64,000 bases of DNA, taken from positions 62,001 through 126,000 of the forward strand of contig JAFSJW010000031.1 in NCBI GenBank assembly GCA_017449265.1, written 5' to 3'. This document shows positions 52,089-60,141 of this stretch, piece after piece; the stretch's first letter is position 1; each line of letters starts with the position of its first letter. This stretch comes from Treponema sp. GTDB lineage: Bacteria > Spirochaetota > Spirochaetia > Treponematales > Treponemataceae. The notes beneath the pieces are model-generated. The model saw only the letters and a program-made list of their open reading frames with translations. It had not been told where the DNA came from and did not search any database. Both the position numbers and the translations under genes were made by a program.

Positions 52089-53516
52089 ATGGAAATAATC
52101 ACTGACGGAACGCTGCCTTTTATCCCCGAGCCTCCGGAGAAAGACTCTGGCAAAGGCGAAATCGGAATAGCCGTTGATGTTGGCACAACAACGATTGCGA
52201 TTAATGTGTGGTCAATTTCTGAACGAAAGAGAATAGCTATCGTAGCGGAAGAAAACGCACAGGCAAAATATGGGCATGACATCATAAAACGCATTTCGTT
52301 CGCGCTCAGAAAATCGCTCCACCACACGGAAGAATCTGATTTCCACGGGGAATCTGTCATGCACTACTGCATAATAAGCCAGCTGGAAAAAATGTTCCAG
52401 AAAGCGGTAAGCCAAGCAAGCCTCTCGATTCCGCGCGGGTTCACCCCGCATATAAAATCAATCGTAATAACGGGCAATACCACTATGCTCAGTTTTGTCT
52501 GCGCAGTTCCGGTCAAAAATCTCTCGCAGGCTCCGTTCAACGCTGAGTGCCTTTTCGACATCGAATCATCGTGGAAAAAAGTGCGCGAAGGAACAGTCTG
52601 CGACAATCATGTGGAACTTGAAAAACCTTCCGCTGATATTGAAGCCGTATTCAGCTCAAGCATAATCCATGACGACACGCCGGTATATTTTCCGCCGTGC
52701 GTAGGAGCTTTCATCGGGGCAGACACAATATGCTCAATGATTGCGGCTGATTTCCCGATTCCAGGCTCCACATCAAGCCTGTATGACGGCTCTTCCGAAA
52801 ACGCGCCGCGAATGCTCGCCGACATCGGAACGAACTCTGAGCTGGCACTGTACATCGCGGACTCAGCGGAGATGAAAGGACGGATTTTGTGTACCGCAAC
52901 AGCCGCAGGACCTGCTTTTGAAGCCGCCAACATAAGCTGCGGAATGAGTGCTGTTGAGGGGGCAATAGACAAAATCAGCCTTGAGGACGGAAACATAACC
53001 GTGCATACAATCGGAGGAATGAACGCAAGCGGAATATGCGGCTCAGGACTTGTAAACGCCATTGCGACTTTTTTCAGCCAGAATCACATCGAAAAAGGCG
53101 GCGCAATCATAAAATCAAAGTCAACGCTCGGTGACGGAATGGCTTGCATAGAGCTAACACCTGCCGTCTACATATCACAGCAGGACATCAGAAACCTCCA
53201 GCTTGCAAAATCAGCGGTAAAAACAGGCATTGAGTACCTTCTGGAAAAATCTCCCGAAACGCCTGTCCTTTTTCTTGCCGGCGGATTCGGAACCCGCCTT
53301 CAGATTTCGGACGCATGCGCAATCAACATGATTCCACAAGAACTTGCCGACCGAGTGTTTTCCATCGGAAATGCGGCTCTTGCGGGAGCTTCGGCAATGA
53401 TTTTCTCTCCCTCCCTCAGGACAAAAGCTACGGAGCTTAGGAAAAAATCAGTACCCATAAATCTTGCCGCAGTACCAGAGTTTCAGAACAGATTCCTAAA
53501 ATCAATAGATTTTTGA
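52089..53516 (+). CDS. ASKHA ATPase, DUF4445 / RACo-like
   Basis: 475 residues with AGGAGG ribosome site. Phosphate-binding and adenosine motifs of the ASKHA fold: IAVDVGTTTIAINVW near residue 22, IVITGNTTMLSF near 128, LADIGTNSELALYI, and late FLAGGFGTRLQISDACAINM. RACo/RamA relatives reactivate corrinoid proteins with ATP and an N-terminal 2Fe-2S domain. Here the N-terminus is only about 20 residues and no ferredoxin cysteines are visible, so a separate electron donor is needed or the role differs. No corrinoid methyltransferase genes are close. Confidence 0.85.
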   Translation: MEIITDGTLPFIPEPPEKDSGKGEIGIAVDVGTTTIAINVWSISERKRIAIVAEENAQAKYGHDIIKRISFALRKSLHHTEESDFHGESVMHYCIISQLEKMFQKAVSQASLSIPRGFTPHIKSIVITGNTTMLSFVCAVPVKNLSQAPFNAECLFDIESSWKKVREGTVCDNHVELEKPSADIEAVFSSSIIHDDTPVYFPPCVGAFIGADTICSMIAADFPIPGSTSSLYDGSSENAPRMLADIGTNSELALYIADSAEMKGRILCTATAAGPAFEAANISCGMSAVEGAIDKISLEDGNITVHTIGGMNASGICGSGLVNAIATFFSQNHIEKGGAIIKSKSTLGDGMACIELTPAVYISQQDIRNLQLAKSAVKTGIEYLLEKSPETPVLFLAGGFGTRLQISDACAINMIPQELADRVFSIGNAALAGASAMIFSPSLRTKATELRKKSVPINLAAVPEFQNRFLKSIDF

Positions 53517-53523
53517 AACGCAT

Positions 53524-53552
53524 TTGACAACCAGCAAAGTATAGGGTAACAT
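53524..53552 (+). promoter_or_regulatory. Sigma-70 promoter of rny
   Basis: TTGACA (53524-53529), 17-base spacer, TAACAT (53547-53552). Just after the ASKHA gene stop. Leader of about 60 bases follows. Confidence 0.7.
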
Positions 53553-53567
53553 AGAACGATTTATTTT

Positions 53568-53594
53568 GTGAGAAATTCAAATCGAATTTCTCAC
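53568..53594 (+). promoter_or_regulatory. Hairpin in the rny 5' leader
   Basis: GTGAGAAATTC and GAATTTCTCAC, eleven perfect pairs with loop AAATC. Not followed by a T-run. It begins about 8 bases after the predicted transcript start. May protect or regulate the rny mRNA. Confidence 0.55.
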
Positions 53595-53619
53595 CGATTT
53601 CTTATCAGGAGATGAAAAT

Positions 53620-55149
53620 ATGAACGTTGTTATGTTTATCGTTCTCCCTGTTTTAGGAATCGTTCTTGGATGGATTATTCGATGGCTGTATGCCAGATTT
53701 CAACTGTCTGCGTCAGAGCAAAAAGCTCAGCGCATAAAGCAAGATGCTATAAAAGAGGCTGAAGCACAGAAAAAAGAAATTTTGTTAGAAGCAAAGGATC
53801 AACTCATTCGTGAACGAAATCAACAGGAACGGGAGAATCGTGAACGACGCTCGGAGATTCAAAAATATGAATCACGGGTGGCTAAGAAAGAGGAGCTGAT
53901 TGACAAGCGATCCGCTGAATTTGACAAAAAGGAGCGGGAAATCCTTGAGCGTCAGGAAGCCATGAAAAAGCGGGAATCTTCCCTTGCAAAGCAGGAAGAA
54001 ACCTACAGGCATGAGCTTGAGCGAATCTCGGGTCTTTCCGCTCAGGAAGCAAAGAACCTTATCATCAAGAACCTTGAGAACGAGGCTCGTCATGACGCGC
54101 AGGCACTGCTGAACAAAATCGAGCAGGATGCGCAGATTTCTGCCGAAAAAAAGGCCCAGGAGATTCTTGTTTCAACAATTCAGAGAATCGCCACGGAAAC
54201 AACGAGCGACATTACGGTTGCGACTGTTTCCTTGCCAAGCGACGAGATGAAAGGCCGAATCATCGGAAGGGAAGGAAGGAACATCAGGACTCTGGAAACA
54301 CTGACGGGCGTTGACATCATTATCGATGACACGCCGGAAGCAGTCGTAATCAGTTGTTTTGACCCTGTGAAAAAAGAGATTGCAAAGCAGGCTCTTGAGC
54401 GGCTCGTTACGGACGGAAGAATTCACCCTGCCCGCATTGAGGAAATCGTTCAGAAAGTCACGCGGGAAATCCAGCAGAAAATTTACGAGGAGGGTGAAAA
54501 AGCCCTTTTCGAGCTGGGAATCCACAATATGAACCAGGACGGCGTAAGGGCTTTGGGCCGCTTGTATTTCCGCACGAGCTACGGTCAGAATGTCCTTACG
54601 CACTCAAAGGAAGTGGCGGAGATTGCAAGCCTTTTGGCAACGGAAATCGGTGCGAACCGCGATTTGGCAAAGAGAGCCGCCCTTCTCCACGACATCGGGA
54701 AAGGCGCGGAGCATGATTCCGACCAAAACCACGCGGAAGTGGGCGCAGAAATGGCGCGGAAAATGGGCGAGGACGCAAAGGTCATCAATGCGATTGCAGC
54801 CCACCACAACGACGTGGAGGCTTCCACGCTGGAAGCCGTCATCGTTCAGATTGCGGACGCAATCAGCGCGGCTCGTCCTGGCGCACGGCGCGAGACGGTG
54901 GACAACTATGTAAAGCGTCTTGAGAACCTTGAAGAGACTGCTGAGAAATTTCCTGGCGTTGAGAAAGCGTTCGCAATTCAGGCAGGAAGGGAGCTTCGCA
55001 TTCTGGTCAACAACGAGAAAATTGCTGACGGTGAAGTTAAAGAGCTTGCTCAGAAAATCGCCAAGCAGATTGAAACTGACCTTCGCTACCCCGGCAGAAT
55101 CCGCCTGACTATGATTCGCGAAACCCGGGTCGTAGAATACGCGCGCTAA
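53620..55149 (+). CDS. rny: Ribonuclease Y
   Basis: 509 residues with AGGAGATG ribosome site. N-terminal membrane anchor (VMFIVLPVLGIVLGWIIRWL), a long coiled coil (about 40-190), a KH domain (GRIIGREGRNIRTLETLTGVD), and an HD domain with LLHDIGKGAEHD and AAHHNDVEA. It starts mRNA decay at the inner membrane face. All motifs are intact and length is typical. It is monocistronic, with its own promoter, a leader hairpin, and a strong terminator. Confidence 0.97.
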   Translation: MNVVMFIVLPVLGIVLGWIIRWLYARFQLSASEQKAQRIKQDAIKEAEAQKKEILLEAKDQLIRERNQQERENRERRSEIQKYESRVAKKEELIDKRSAEFDKKEREILERQEAMKKRESSLAKQEETYRHELERISGLSAQEAKNLIIKNLENEARHDAQALLNKIEQDAQISAEKKAQEILVSTIQRIATETTSDITVATVSLPSDEMKGRIIGREGRNIRTLETLTGVDIIIDDTPEAVVISCFDPVKKEIAKQALERLVTDGRIHPARIEEIVQKVTREIQQKIYEEGEKALFELGIHNMNQDGVRALGRLYFRTSYGQNVLTHSKEVAEIASLLATEIGANRDLAKRAALLHDIGKGAEHDSDQNHAEVGAEMARKMGEDAKVINAIAAHHNDVEASTLEAVIVQIADAISAARPGARRETVDNYVKRLENLEETAEKFPGVEKAFAIQAGRELRILVNNEKIADGEVKELAQKIAKQIETDLRYPGRIRLTMIRETRVVEYAR

Positions 55150-55179
55150 AACGCTATTACTGAAAAAATGATTTGACAC

Positions 55180-55233
55180 ACGGCAGAGTACAAAAAATCT
55201 TCTCCGATTTTTTGTACTCTGCCGTTTTTGTTT
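55180..55233 (+). terminator. Terminator of rny
   Basis: ACGGCAGAGTACAAAAAATC pairs perfectly with GATTTTTTGTACTCTGCCGT, six-base loop, T-run after. Confidence 0.9.
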
Positions 55234-55289
55234 AAAGCCTTACAATATGCAAAATTTCTCAAATCAAAGAAGGAAAATCTTTCTACACT

Positions 55290-55397
55290 ATGAAAGTATT
55301 TTATGATTCTAATGTTTTCCTCGATGTTCTTCTGAATCGTACTGAATTTTTTCCGTATTCCTTTCTTGCAATAAAATTATCCAAAATAAAAAAGTAA
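55290..55397 (+). pseudogene. PIN-domain toxin remnant
   Basis: 35 codons from ATG 55290 with AAGGA upstream: MKVFYDSNVFLDVLLNRTEF then a stop at 55395-55397. This is the N-terminal strand-helix of a VapC-like PIN domain with its first Asp; the rest (about 100 residues) is missing. No antitoxin gene is next to it. Second dead PIN gene in the window, after 25938. Confidence 0.7.
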
Positions 55398-55570
55398 ATG
55401 CCCATCCTGTTCCCGTGACTTGGGAATGACTCTGAATTATATTCTAGGAAGCTGAATGAGAAAACCAGCAAAAGATTACGGATGTTCGGAATGACCTTTT
55501 AATCAGAGATTCCTTAAAAAGTCGCCCGAAAGTTGACCAAAAACAAATTCTAATGCAATAGGATTAGCCC
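55398..55570. other. Non-coding stretch with repeat fragments
   Basis: Holds pieces like TTCGGAATGACC and GACTTGGGAATGAC that recall the interior of the GGCTGTCC elements, but no complete ends. No gene that I can support. Confidence 0.35.
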
Positions 55571-56836
55571 ATGAAAAAAACAGTCTTAATTTTTGTTTTT
55601 ATTCTTTTTCGAGTAAATTTTTCTTTCGCGGACACTTTCTCGGACGCGATTCAAGACCTTGCGATGCAGACCGCTTGTATCGGAAAATATTCGGCGGCTC
55701 ATGCTGGAAGCAAAATACGAAAAGACCCGGACGATTATTACACTCCAGATATGCTGGCAGAGCGATTCGCAAAACAGTCTGGAAATCAGACCCGCACAGT
55801 CACTTTTTACGGAGTCTGCTTCAACTATGCGCAAACCGCCTGGGAAGATATAGAAAAATATAAAAACTGGTACAACGACCGTGATATGTATGAAGGTCAG
55901 TTTTGGCTTGCCGGAAACCATGACGACTGCAATACAATCATACTTTCAAATCCCACAACAAAAGATAACGCAACAGCAATACAAAACGGAGTTTATATTA
56001 AAACATATTCCACAAGCAACCGCAGGGTAAAAGCGCATAAGGATTTATCAGGAAAAAATGCCACTCACCACGCATGGCTTTGGATAGAACGGGCAGACGG
56101 CGTATGGTTTTGGATTGACCCAACATGGACGGACAATTTGGGCTACATAGTTTATGGATATGTTTCTTCAAACCAGGAAGAAATACAATGCCGCCCGAAC
56201 AAAAGTTTATGTGTAAACTATCCAGCTTACCTTGATAATTTGCCGCCTCCTCCTGAAATGGGGAAACCAATTCCTCCAAGCAAGACCGACACGGCAAACA
56301 GAGCGGAAACAATCAATTATGCAGGCAGCGATTGGATAAGTTCTGTGATGAGAAACACTTTCATCAATGTTAATTATGATTCAATGAACCGCCAGATTGG
56401 AGTAATGCTTACTGCAAGTATGCCGTTTTTTGCGGTAAGCAGCCAGACACTAGGTTTTGATAAAATAGGATTCACGCTTGATATGCCAATCTTATTGAAC
56501 AAGTCGGCATTTCTCTTGGGCGTTGATTATATGCAAAATCTTGAAGATGACAAAAATATGCGCGCAATTCTTTTGGAATGTGATTTTACGCGAAGACTTT
56601 TCAATAGTGTTGCATGGTACATCGGAGGCAGCGCAGGACTCAGGCTTGATTTTTCAAACACAGAAAAATATTTTGAGCCGAAAACAATGAGCCAATACAG
56701 CTACCTGGGATTCAAAGTCAACACAGGAGTTTTGATAACCATCTTAAACTTTTTTGCAAAAGCAGAAATTTCCTACAATAATATCTTCGGACTTTCTGTA
56801 GGAGCAGGAGTTGGATTCGGACAAACAAGATTCTGA
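55571..56836 (+). CDS. Transglutaminase-like domain fused to an outer-membrane barrel
   Basis: 421 residues. The signal peptide is VLIFVFILFRVNFSFA. Residues about 60-205 look like a transglutaminase-type papain fold: GVCFNYAQTAWED with the Cys, HHAWLWIERADGVWFWIDPTW with the His and Asp. A proline-rich linker (PPPPEMGKPIPPSKT) follows, then from about 250 alternating hydrophobic strands (QIGVMLTASMPFFAV, SAFLLGVDYMQN, SYLGFKVNTGVLI) ending VGAGVGFGQTRF, with the terminal Phe typical of outer-membrane barrels. So an exported enzyme-like head may be anchored in the outer membrane. Substrate unknown. Confidence 0.7.
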   Translation: MKKTVLIFVFILFRVNFSFADTFSDAIQDLAMQTACIGKYSAAHAGSKIRKDPDDYYTPDMLAERFAKQSGNQTRTVTFYGVCFNYAQTAWEDIEKYKNWYNDRDMYEGQFWLAGNHDDCNTIILSNPTTKDNATAIQNGVYIKTYSTSNRRVKAHKDLSGKNATHHAWLWIERADGVWFWIDPTWTDNLGYIVYGYVSSNQEEIQCRPNKSLCVNYPAYLDNLPPPPEMGKPIPPSKTDTANRAETINYAGSDWISSVMRNTFINVNYDSMNRQIGVMLTASMPFFAVSSQTLGFDKIGFTLDMPILLNKSAFLLGVDYMQNLEDDKNMRAILLECDFTRRLFNSVAWYIGGSAGLRLDFSNTEKYFEPKTMSQYSYLGFKVNTGVLITILNFFAKAEISYNNIFGLSVGAGVGFGQTRF

Positions 56837-56912
56837 CCCGTTGTTATTTTGTATCATAAAAAGTCAACTTTTTGTTGACCGCAAAGAATTTTCTGGGGAG
56901 TATACTTTAAAT

Positions 56913-57604
56913 ATGGAAGAAGAGCTGGAAGAAAAATTCTATGAGAAAATAAACATAGACGGCAAATGGTATGAATACCTGATGACGAGCAGCACAAAAA
57001 TACTCAGAATCGAGCTTGAAAAACTCGGCTGCCGCCTGCCCAATAAGTTCGACTACCGCTATACCCCTTACCTTTCACCTGAGGTCAGGGAGAAAATGGC
57101 AGAGCGCAACGCAACATGGTCTCTTACAACAAGCAACGACGCTTTCGTACTGAACTATTACAAGGAATCAGAAAAAGGAAAAGGAACGCCGTACATAATC
57201 TATCTTTCGGCTCTTGCTGATATTTCCACGCTTCTCTCAAATTATGACCCGAAAATTCTTAATATGTTCTTAAAAATAGGAGAGAAAAGACTTCCCGAAA
57301 TTTCTTCCGACTGGTCTCCGCTAATGATTGCGGTGAGCCAAAGAACAGTTTTTCCGCAATCATATATGCAATTTACGCGAACGCAAGGGACGCAATCAGA
57401 ATCCTTGCGGAAAACGGAGCTGACATACAACTTTCAATCAATCCGAAAATTTTCAAGGAAAAAAGAACATTCTCGGACACGCTGGAATTTTACATCAGCA
57501 CTGTTTCACTGAACGGACTTGCAGACATAAGCCTGATTTACAAGAACTATGGTAATAAACGAGGAAATATGGAAGAAAACAGGAAAGGCGTTTTTGAAAG
57601 CTGA
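56913..57604 (+). pseudogene. Ankyrin-like protein gene with frameshift
   Basis: Start ATG 56913 (MEEELEEKFYEKINIDGKWY). The frame is disturbed at a T5 run (57349-57353); adding one T restores IIYAIYANARDAIRILAENG, an ankyrin-type helix pair, and the frame then runs to 57602-57604, 230 residues in all. The unshifted frame ends at 57512 with unnatural Arg/Ser-rich sequence. Either a real loss, a slippage site, or a read error. There is no signal peptide. Role unknown. Confidence 0.65.
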
Positions 57605-57707
57605 AAAATGAAAAAAATGCGCAAAAGGCGGGCCGTTCTATTTCATCTTGGCTTCGATTAGCGCGGTGAATTCGCACGAGGAAATAAAATCAATAAGGAG
57701 TTTTACA

Positions 57708-57791
57708 ATGACACAAGAATTGAACGCGCTTATCGGCGAGTACATCGCAGATTTCAAGGAAAACAGTGATGATACTAAAAACAATCTATAA
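57708..57791 (+). pseudogene. Very short ORF, probably a truncated gene start
   Basis: 27 codons with a good AAGGAG ribosome site: MTQELNALIGEYIADFKENS and a stop soon after. The strong ribosome site suggests that a longer gene once began here. A genuine micropeptide cannot be excluded. The rest of 57605-57839 shows nothing that I can support. Confidence 0.35.
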
Positions 57792-57839
57792 ACAGATAGG
57801 ATTTTACAAGCATTATAGAATATATCAAGGACTTAGCCT

Positions 57840-58169
57840 ATGTACAATCTCTTGAACCAAACGCACAACTCAATCGACGGGACTTTCTGCTACGGATTTT
57901 TGCAGTATGCGGGATTTGAATACGGAACTCGCGGAACAATCTGCTCATACCGTTGCTCGCAGTGCGGGTGCATCATAAAAAATCTTGAGGACGAGTATAA
58001 CTCTTTCGGCTCGTCCCAGCCTTCGCGCCCGCATGGTTACAGCCAGCCAGAAGAGAACGGCGGCTACGGCTTTGGAGGATTTGGCGGATTTGAAAACCCG
58101 TTCGGGAGCACATCAGATGACAACAACGGCTTTCCGCAAAATCCCTTCGGAAGTTTTCCGTGGGAGTAA
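57840..58169 (+). CDS. Hypothetical Cys- and Gly/Phe-rich protein
   Basis: 109 residues. The first half has a likely zinc knuckle (CSYRCSQCGC); the second is low-complexity, Gly/Phe/Asn-Pro rich (YGFGGFGGFENPFGS, then GFPQNPFGSFPWE). No recognised domain, no signal peptide. AAGGA precedes the ATG. Its last bases are included in the 107-bp direct repeat shared with 59307, so the original neighbour on the right was the convergent gene at 59325. Confidence 0.55.
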   Translation: MYNLLNQTHNSIDGTFCYGFLQYAGFEYGTRGTICSYRCSQCGCIIKNLEDEYNSFGSSQPSRPHGYSQPEENGGYGFGGFGGFENPFGSTSDDNNGFPQNPFGSFPWE

Positions 58170-58261
58170 GAGCTAATACTCCACTTTCACCGAATCAAGC
58201 CCGTACATTTTCTTGAAAGACTTCTCATCGTCTGAAGAAGAAATCAGCATGACTTCGGTGA
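58154..58261. repeat. Left direct repeat of the DUF3990/DUF3791 islet
   Basis: Copy of 59307-59413 with about four substitutions and one indel. It contains the last 10 or so bases of the gene at 57840 and the 3' end of the convergent gene at 59325. Confidence 0.9.
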
Positions 58262-58306
58262 GGCTCTATCATTTTCAGACTCTGTAATTCTATTTGCAAG
58301 GGAAAA

Positions 58307-58507
58307 TTATTTCTTCAAAAAATCGTCTATGCTTCCAAGAATATAATCTCTGCCTTGTGTGTGGAGAATTTCTGCGTTTTCAGAAAGATATTCAAGAATT
58401 CCTGTTTTTTCAAAGTTTGCGGCAACATCCGATGATGACATATTTTTTTCTGCGGCATATTCTTCAATGCACCATGAAAGCCAAAAAGCCAAATCCTCAT
58501 TCCCCAT
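58307..58507 (-). CDS. DUF3791-like protein
   Basis: 66 residues from ATG 58505-58507. The pattern FWLSWCIEEYAAEKNMSSSD, GILEYLSENAEILHTQGRDY and ILGSIDDFL matches DUF3791, a small helical domain that is commonly encoded with DUF3990 proteins. The start lies 11 bases inside the preceding gene, so the three genes are coupled. It may be an antitoxin or accessory to the DUF3990 protein; this is an inference from gene order. Confidence 0.7.
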   Translation of the reverse strand: MGNEDLAFWLSWCIEEYAAEKNMSSSDVAANFEKTGILEYLSENAEILHTQGRDYILGSIDDFLKK

Positions 58508-58724
58508 TTTGTTCTGCCTTGTACATTTCATATAATGAAACCCAGCCAAAATGCCAGAGTTTTGAATTTTCTTCACCAAGTAGCCGTGCAGTCTTTGTTT
58601 TATAAAATTTTACTACCGCCTGTTGTGCAGATATATTTTCCTTCTGACAAATATAGTCGCAGATTTTTGAAACTTTATATGGAATAAAAAGATGAACATT
58701 TTTTTGTGTAATTTGCGGAATCAT
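58497..58724 (-). CDS. Small helical protein of the DUF3990/DUF3791 module
   Basis: 75 residues (MIPQITQKNVHLFIPYKVSK, then ISAQQAVVKFYKTKTARLLG, KLWHFGWVSLYEMY). The pattern of a short regulator with one or two helices followed by FYKTKTARLL is often seen next to DUF3990 genes, and it distantly resembles DUF3791. Four-base overlap with the DUF3990 gene and 11-base overlap with the next. Antitoxin candidate. Confidence 0.6.
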   Translation of the reverse strand: MIPQITQKNVHLFIPYKVSKICDYICQKENISAQQAVVKFYKTKTARLLGEENSKLWHFGWVSLYEMYKAEQNGE

Positions 58725-59209
58725 ACCCGAATCTCCTTTTCAAAATGCAAAAGACTCAATGATTTTTCTGTATGAAACAAAATTTGGTCAACAAAAACCC
58801 ATGTTTTCAATTCATGAAGCAAAGTTTGTTTGTCCATAAAACCTGATTCAAAAGCGTTCAAACTTGCAAAAACGCGGTCATTTGCAACAGCACCTTTTAC
58901 TATATCATATTCAAAGTCAAAGTCAGGAACAGTGCGATTTGAAATTACAAAATCAAGCCAGCTTTCATCCGCTTTTTCAAAATTAAGTATAGAATAATTT
59001 GTATTTTTCAAAAAATTATCAGGAACACCAAAAATAGAAACTATCGCTTGCCCTGATTTTTCACGCTGAGTTTTATTTACTGACCATTTTTTTGCCTGCT
59101 CAAAGCTCGATGTGGTATAAAATCCAGTTCCAAAGTCGAGCCTATGAATAGATTTTCTAATTTCAGGCTCTCGGACAAGCATATTGCTTCCGTGGTAAAG
59201 ATTCAGCAT
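58721..59209 (-). CDS. DUF3990 protein, ADP-ribosyltransferase-like
   Basis: 162 residues. It opens LYHGSNMLVREPEI and continues RLDFGTGFYTTSSFEQAKKW, the H and Y blocks of an ADP-ribosyltransferase-type fold that defines DUF3990. It is the first gene of a three-gene coupled operon with two small helical partners, which fits a toxin with one or two antitoxins. The target is unknown. The whole module lies between two direct repeats, so it is likely an acquired cassette. More AT-rich than the flanks. Confidence 0.75.
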   Translation of the reverse strand: MLNLYHGSNMLVREPEIRKSIHRLDFGTGFYTTSSFEQAKKWSVNKTQREKSGQAIVSIFGVPDNFLKNTNYSILNFEKADESWLDFVISNRTVPDFDFEYDIVKGAVANDRVFASLNAFESGFMDKQTLLHELKTWVFVDQILFHTEKSLSLLHFEKEIRV

Positions 59210-59306
59210 AAAAACAGTTTACCATAAAACTAGGAAAATTGCACTGCGAAATATTTCATTCAACTTGCAAAAAAAATTAATCTATTTTTATCAGCTTTTG
59301 CTTAAC

Positions 59307-59413
59307 TTTTCCGTGGGGTAAGAGCTAATACTCTACTTTCACCGAATCAAGCCCGTACATTTTCTTGAAAGACTTCTCATCCTCCGAAGAAGAAATCAGC
59401 ATGACTTCGGTGA
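59307..59413. repeat. Right direct repeat of the DUF3990/DUF3791 islet
   Basis: Matches 58154-58261 from TTTTCCGTGG through ATGACTTCGGTGA. It covers the intact 3' end of the gene at 59325. The gap 59210-59306 between the islet and this repeat is AT-rich and empty. Confidence 0.9.
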
Positions 59414-59549
59414 AATGCCCGTCGGACTTGTTTTTGAATCCTGCGACTTTTTCTCCGGTGCAAATAGAGCTATGTATTACAGCCTCCTGAGTTTTGGGGT
59501 CAAACTTTACGATAGGCTCGGACTTTTTTCTATGACCAAAAAGTTTCAT
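59325..59549 (-). CDS. Hypothetical 74-residue protein
   Basis: MKLFGHRKKSEPIVKFDPKT, a basic start, then a mixed strand/helix body ending KKMYGLDSVKVEY. No signal, no cysteine pair, no domain that I recognise. The ATG directly abuts the stop of the lipoprotein gene before it (TGAATG), so the two are coupled. Its 3' 85 or so bases are duplicated at 58170-58261 as part of the islet repeat. Confidence 0.7.
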   Translation of the reverse strand: MKLFGHRKKSEPIVKFDPKTQEAVIHSSICTGEKVAGFKNKSDGHFTEVMLISSSEDEKSFKKMYGLDSVKVEY

Positions 59550-60068
59550 TCACTTCGATTCCTTTTCGTCAGAATTATTAGACCTGTTCACCTTAACGAA
59601 CTCTTCCAGCTTATTTCCGAAAATATCCGTGTTCTTTCCGTAAAAATAATTCTTCGGACGAATTAGCTCAAGATGATACTGCTTTTTTTCCTCGCCCTCT
59701 TCCCCAAGCTCCGCCACCGAATAAAAAAATTCGCCAGAATAAAACTTTATCATCTTTCCGGAAGTATACTGCTCCGCAATTTTTCCGTTCTCAGAACGCA
59801 CACATTCAGAAAAATTAAAGTTAATCTTTTTTGAATTGATTTTATAACTTCCCGTCCACTCCATAATCTTGGAGGAATCGGCATATGCAGCCCTAAGGAC
59901 TGCCTTGTGCCCTGGCTCTAAAATCAGCTGGTGGTAGTAAAGATTTCCCTGAGAATCATAATTTTGCATAATCCATTCGCTGTCATAAAAAACGCTGTCT
60001 TTCTCAGAAAAACAGCCTGCGAAAAGAAACGCCATCAAAATCAAAAAAACAAAAACCGGATTTTTCAT
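59550..60068 (-). CDS. Lipoprotein of unknown function
   Basis: 172 residues from ATG 60066-60068 (GGGAA upstream); a GTG at 60080 is the alternative. The signal MKNPVFVFLILMAFLFAGC lipidates Cys 19. The mature part is beta-rich with SEWIMQNYDSQGNLYYH, WTGSYKINSKKINFNF, suggestive of a small lipocalin-like barrel; that is only an impression. Followed by the 74-residue gene with no gap. Probably faces the periplasm. Confidence 0.75.
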   Translation of the reverse strand: MKNPVFVFLILMAFLFAGCFSEKDSVFYDSEWIMQNYDSQGNLYYHQLILEPGHKAVLRAAYADSSKIMEWTGSYKINSKKINFNFSECVRSENGKIAEQYTSGKMIKFYSGEFFYSVAELGEEGEEKKQYHLELIRPKNYFYGKNTDIFGNKLEEFVKVNRSNNSDEKESK

Positions 60069-60141
60069 ATCAGTTCCCACTGAAAGCAGAAGCGGCGCGC
60101 AGCCACCTCTGCTTTTTCAGAAATATGATTTTCGGACATGT

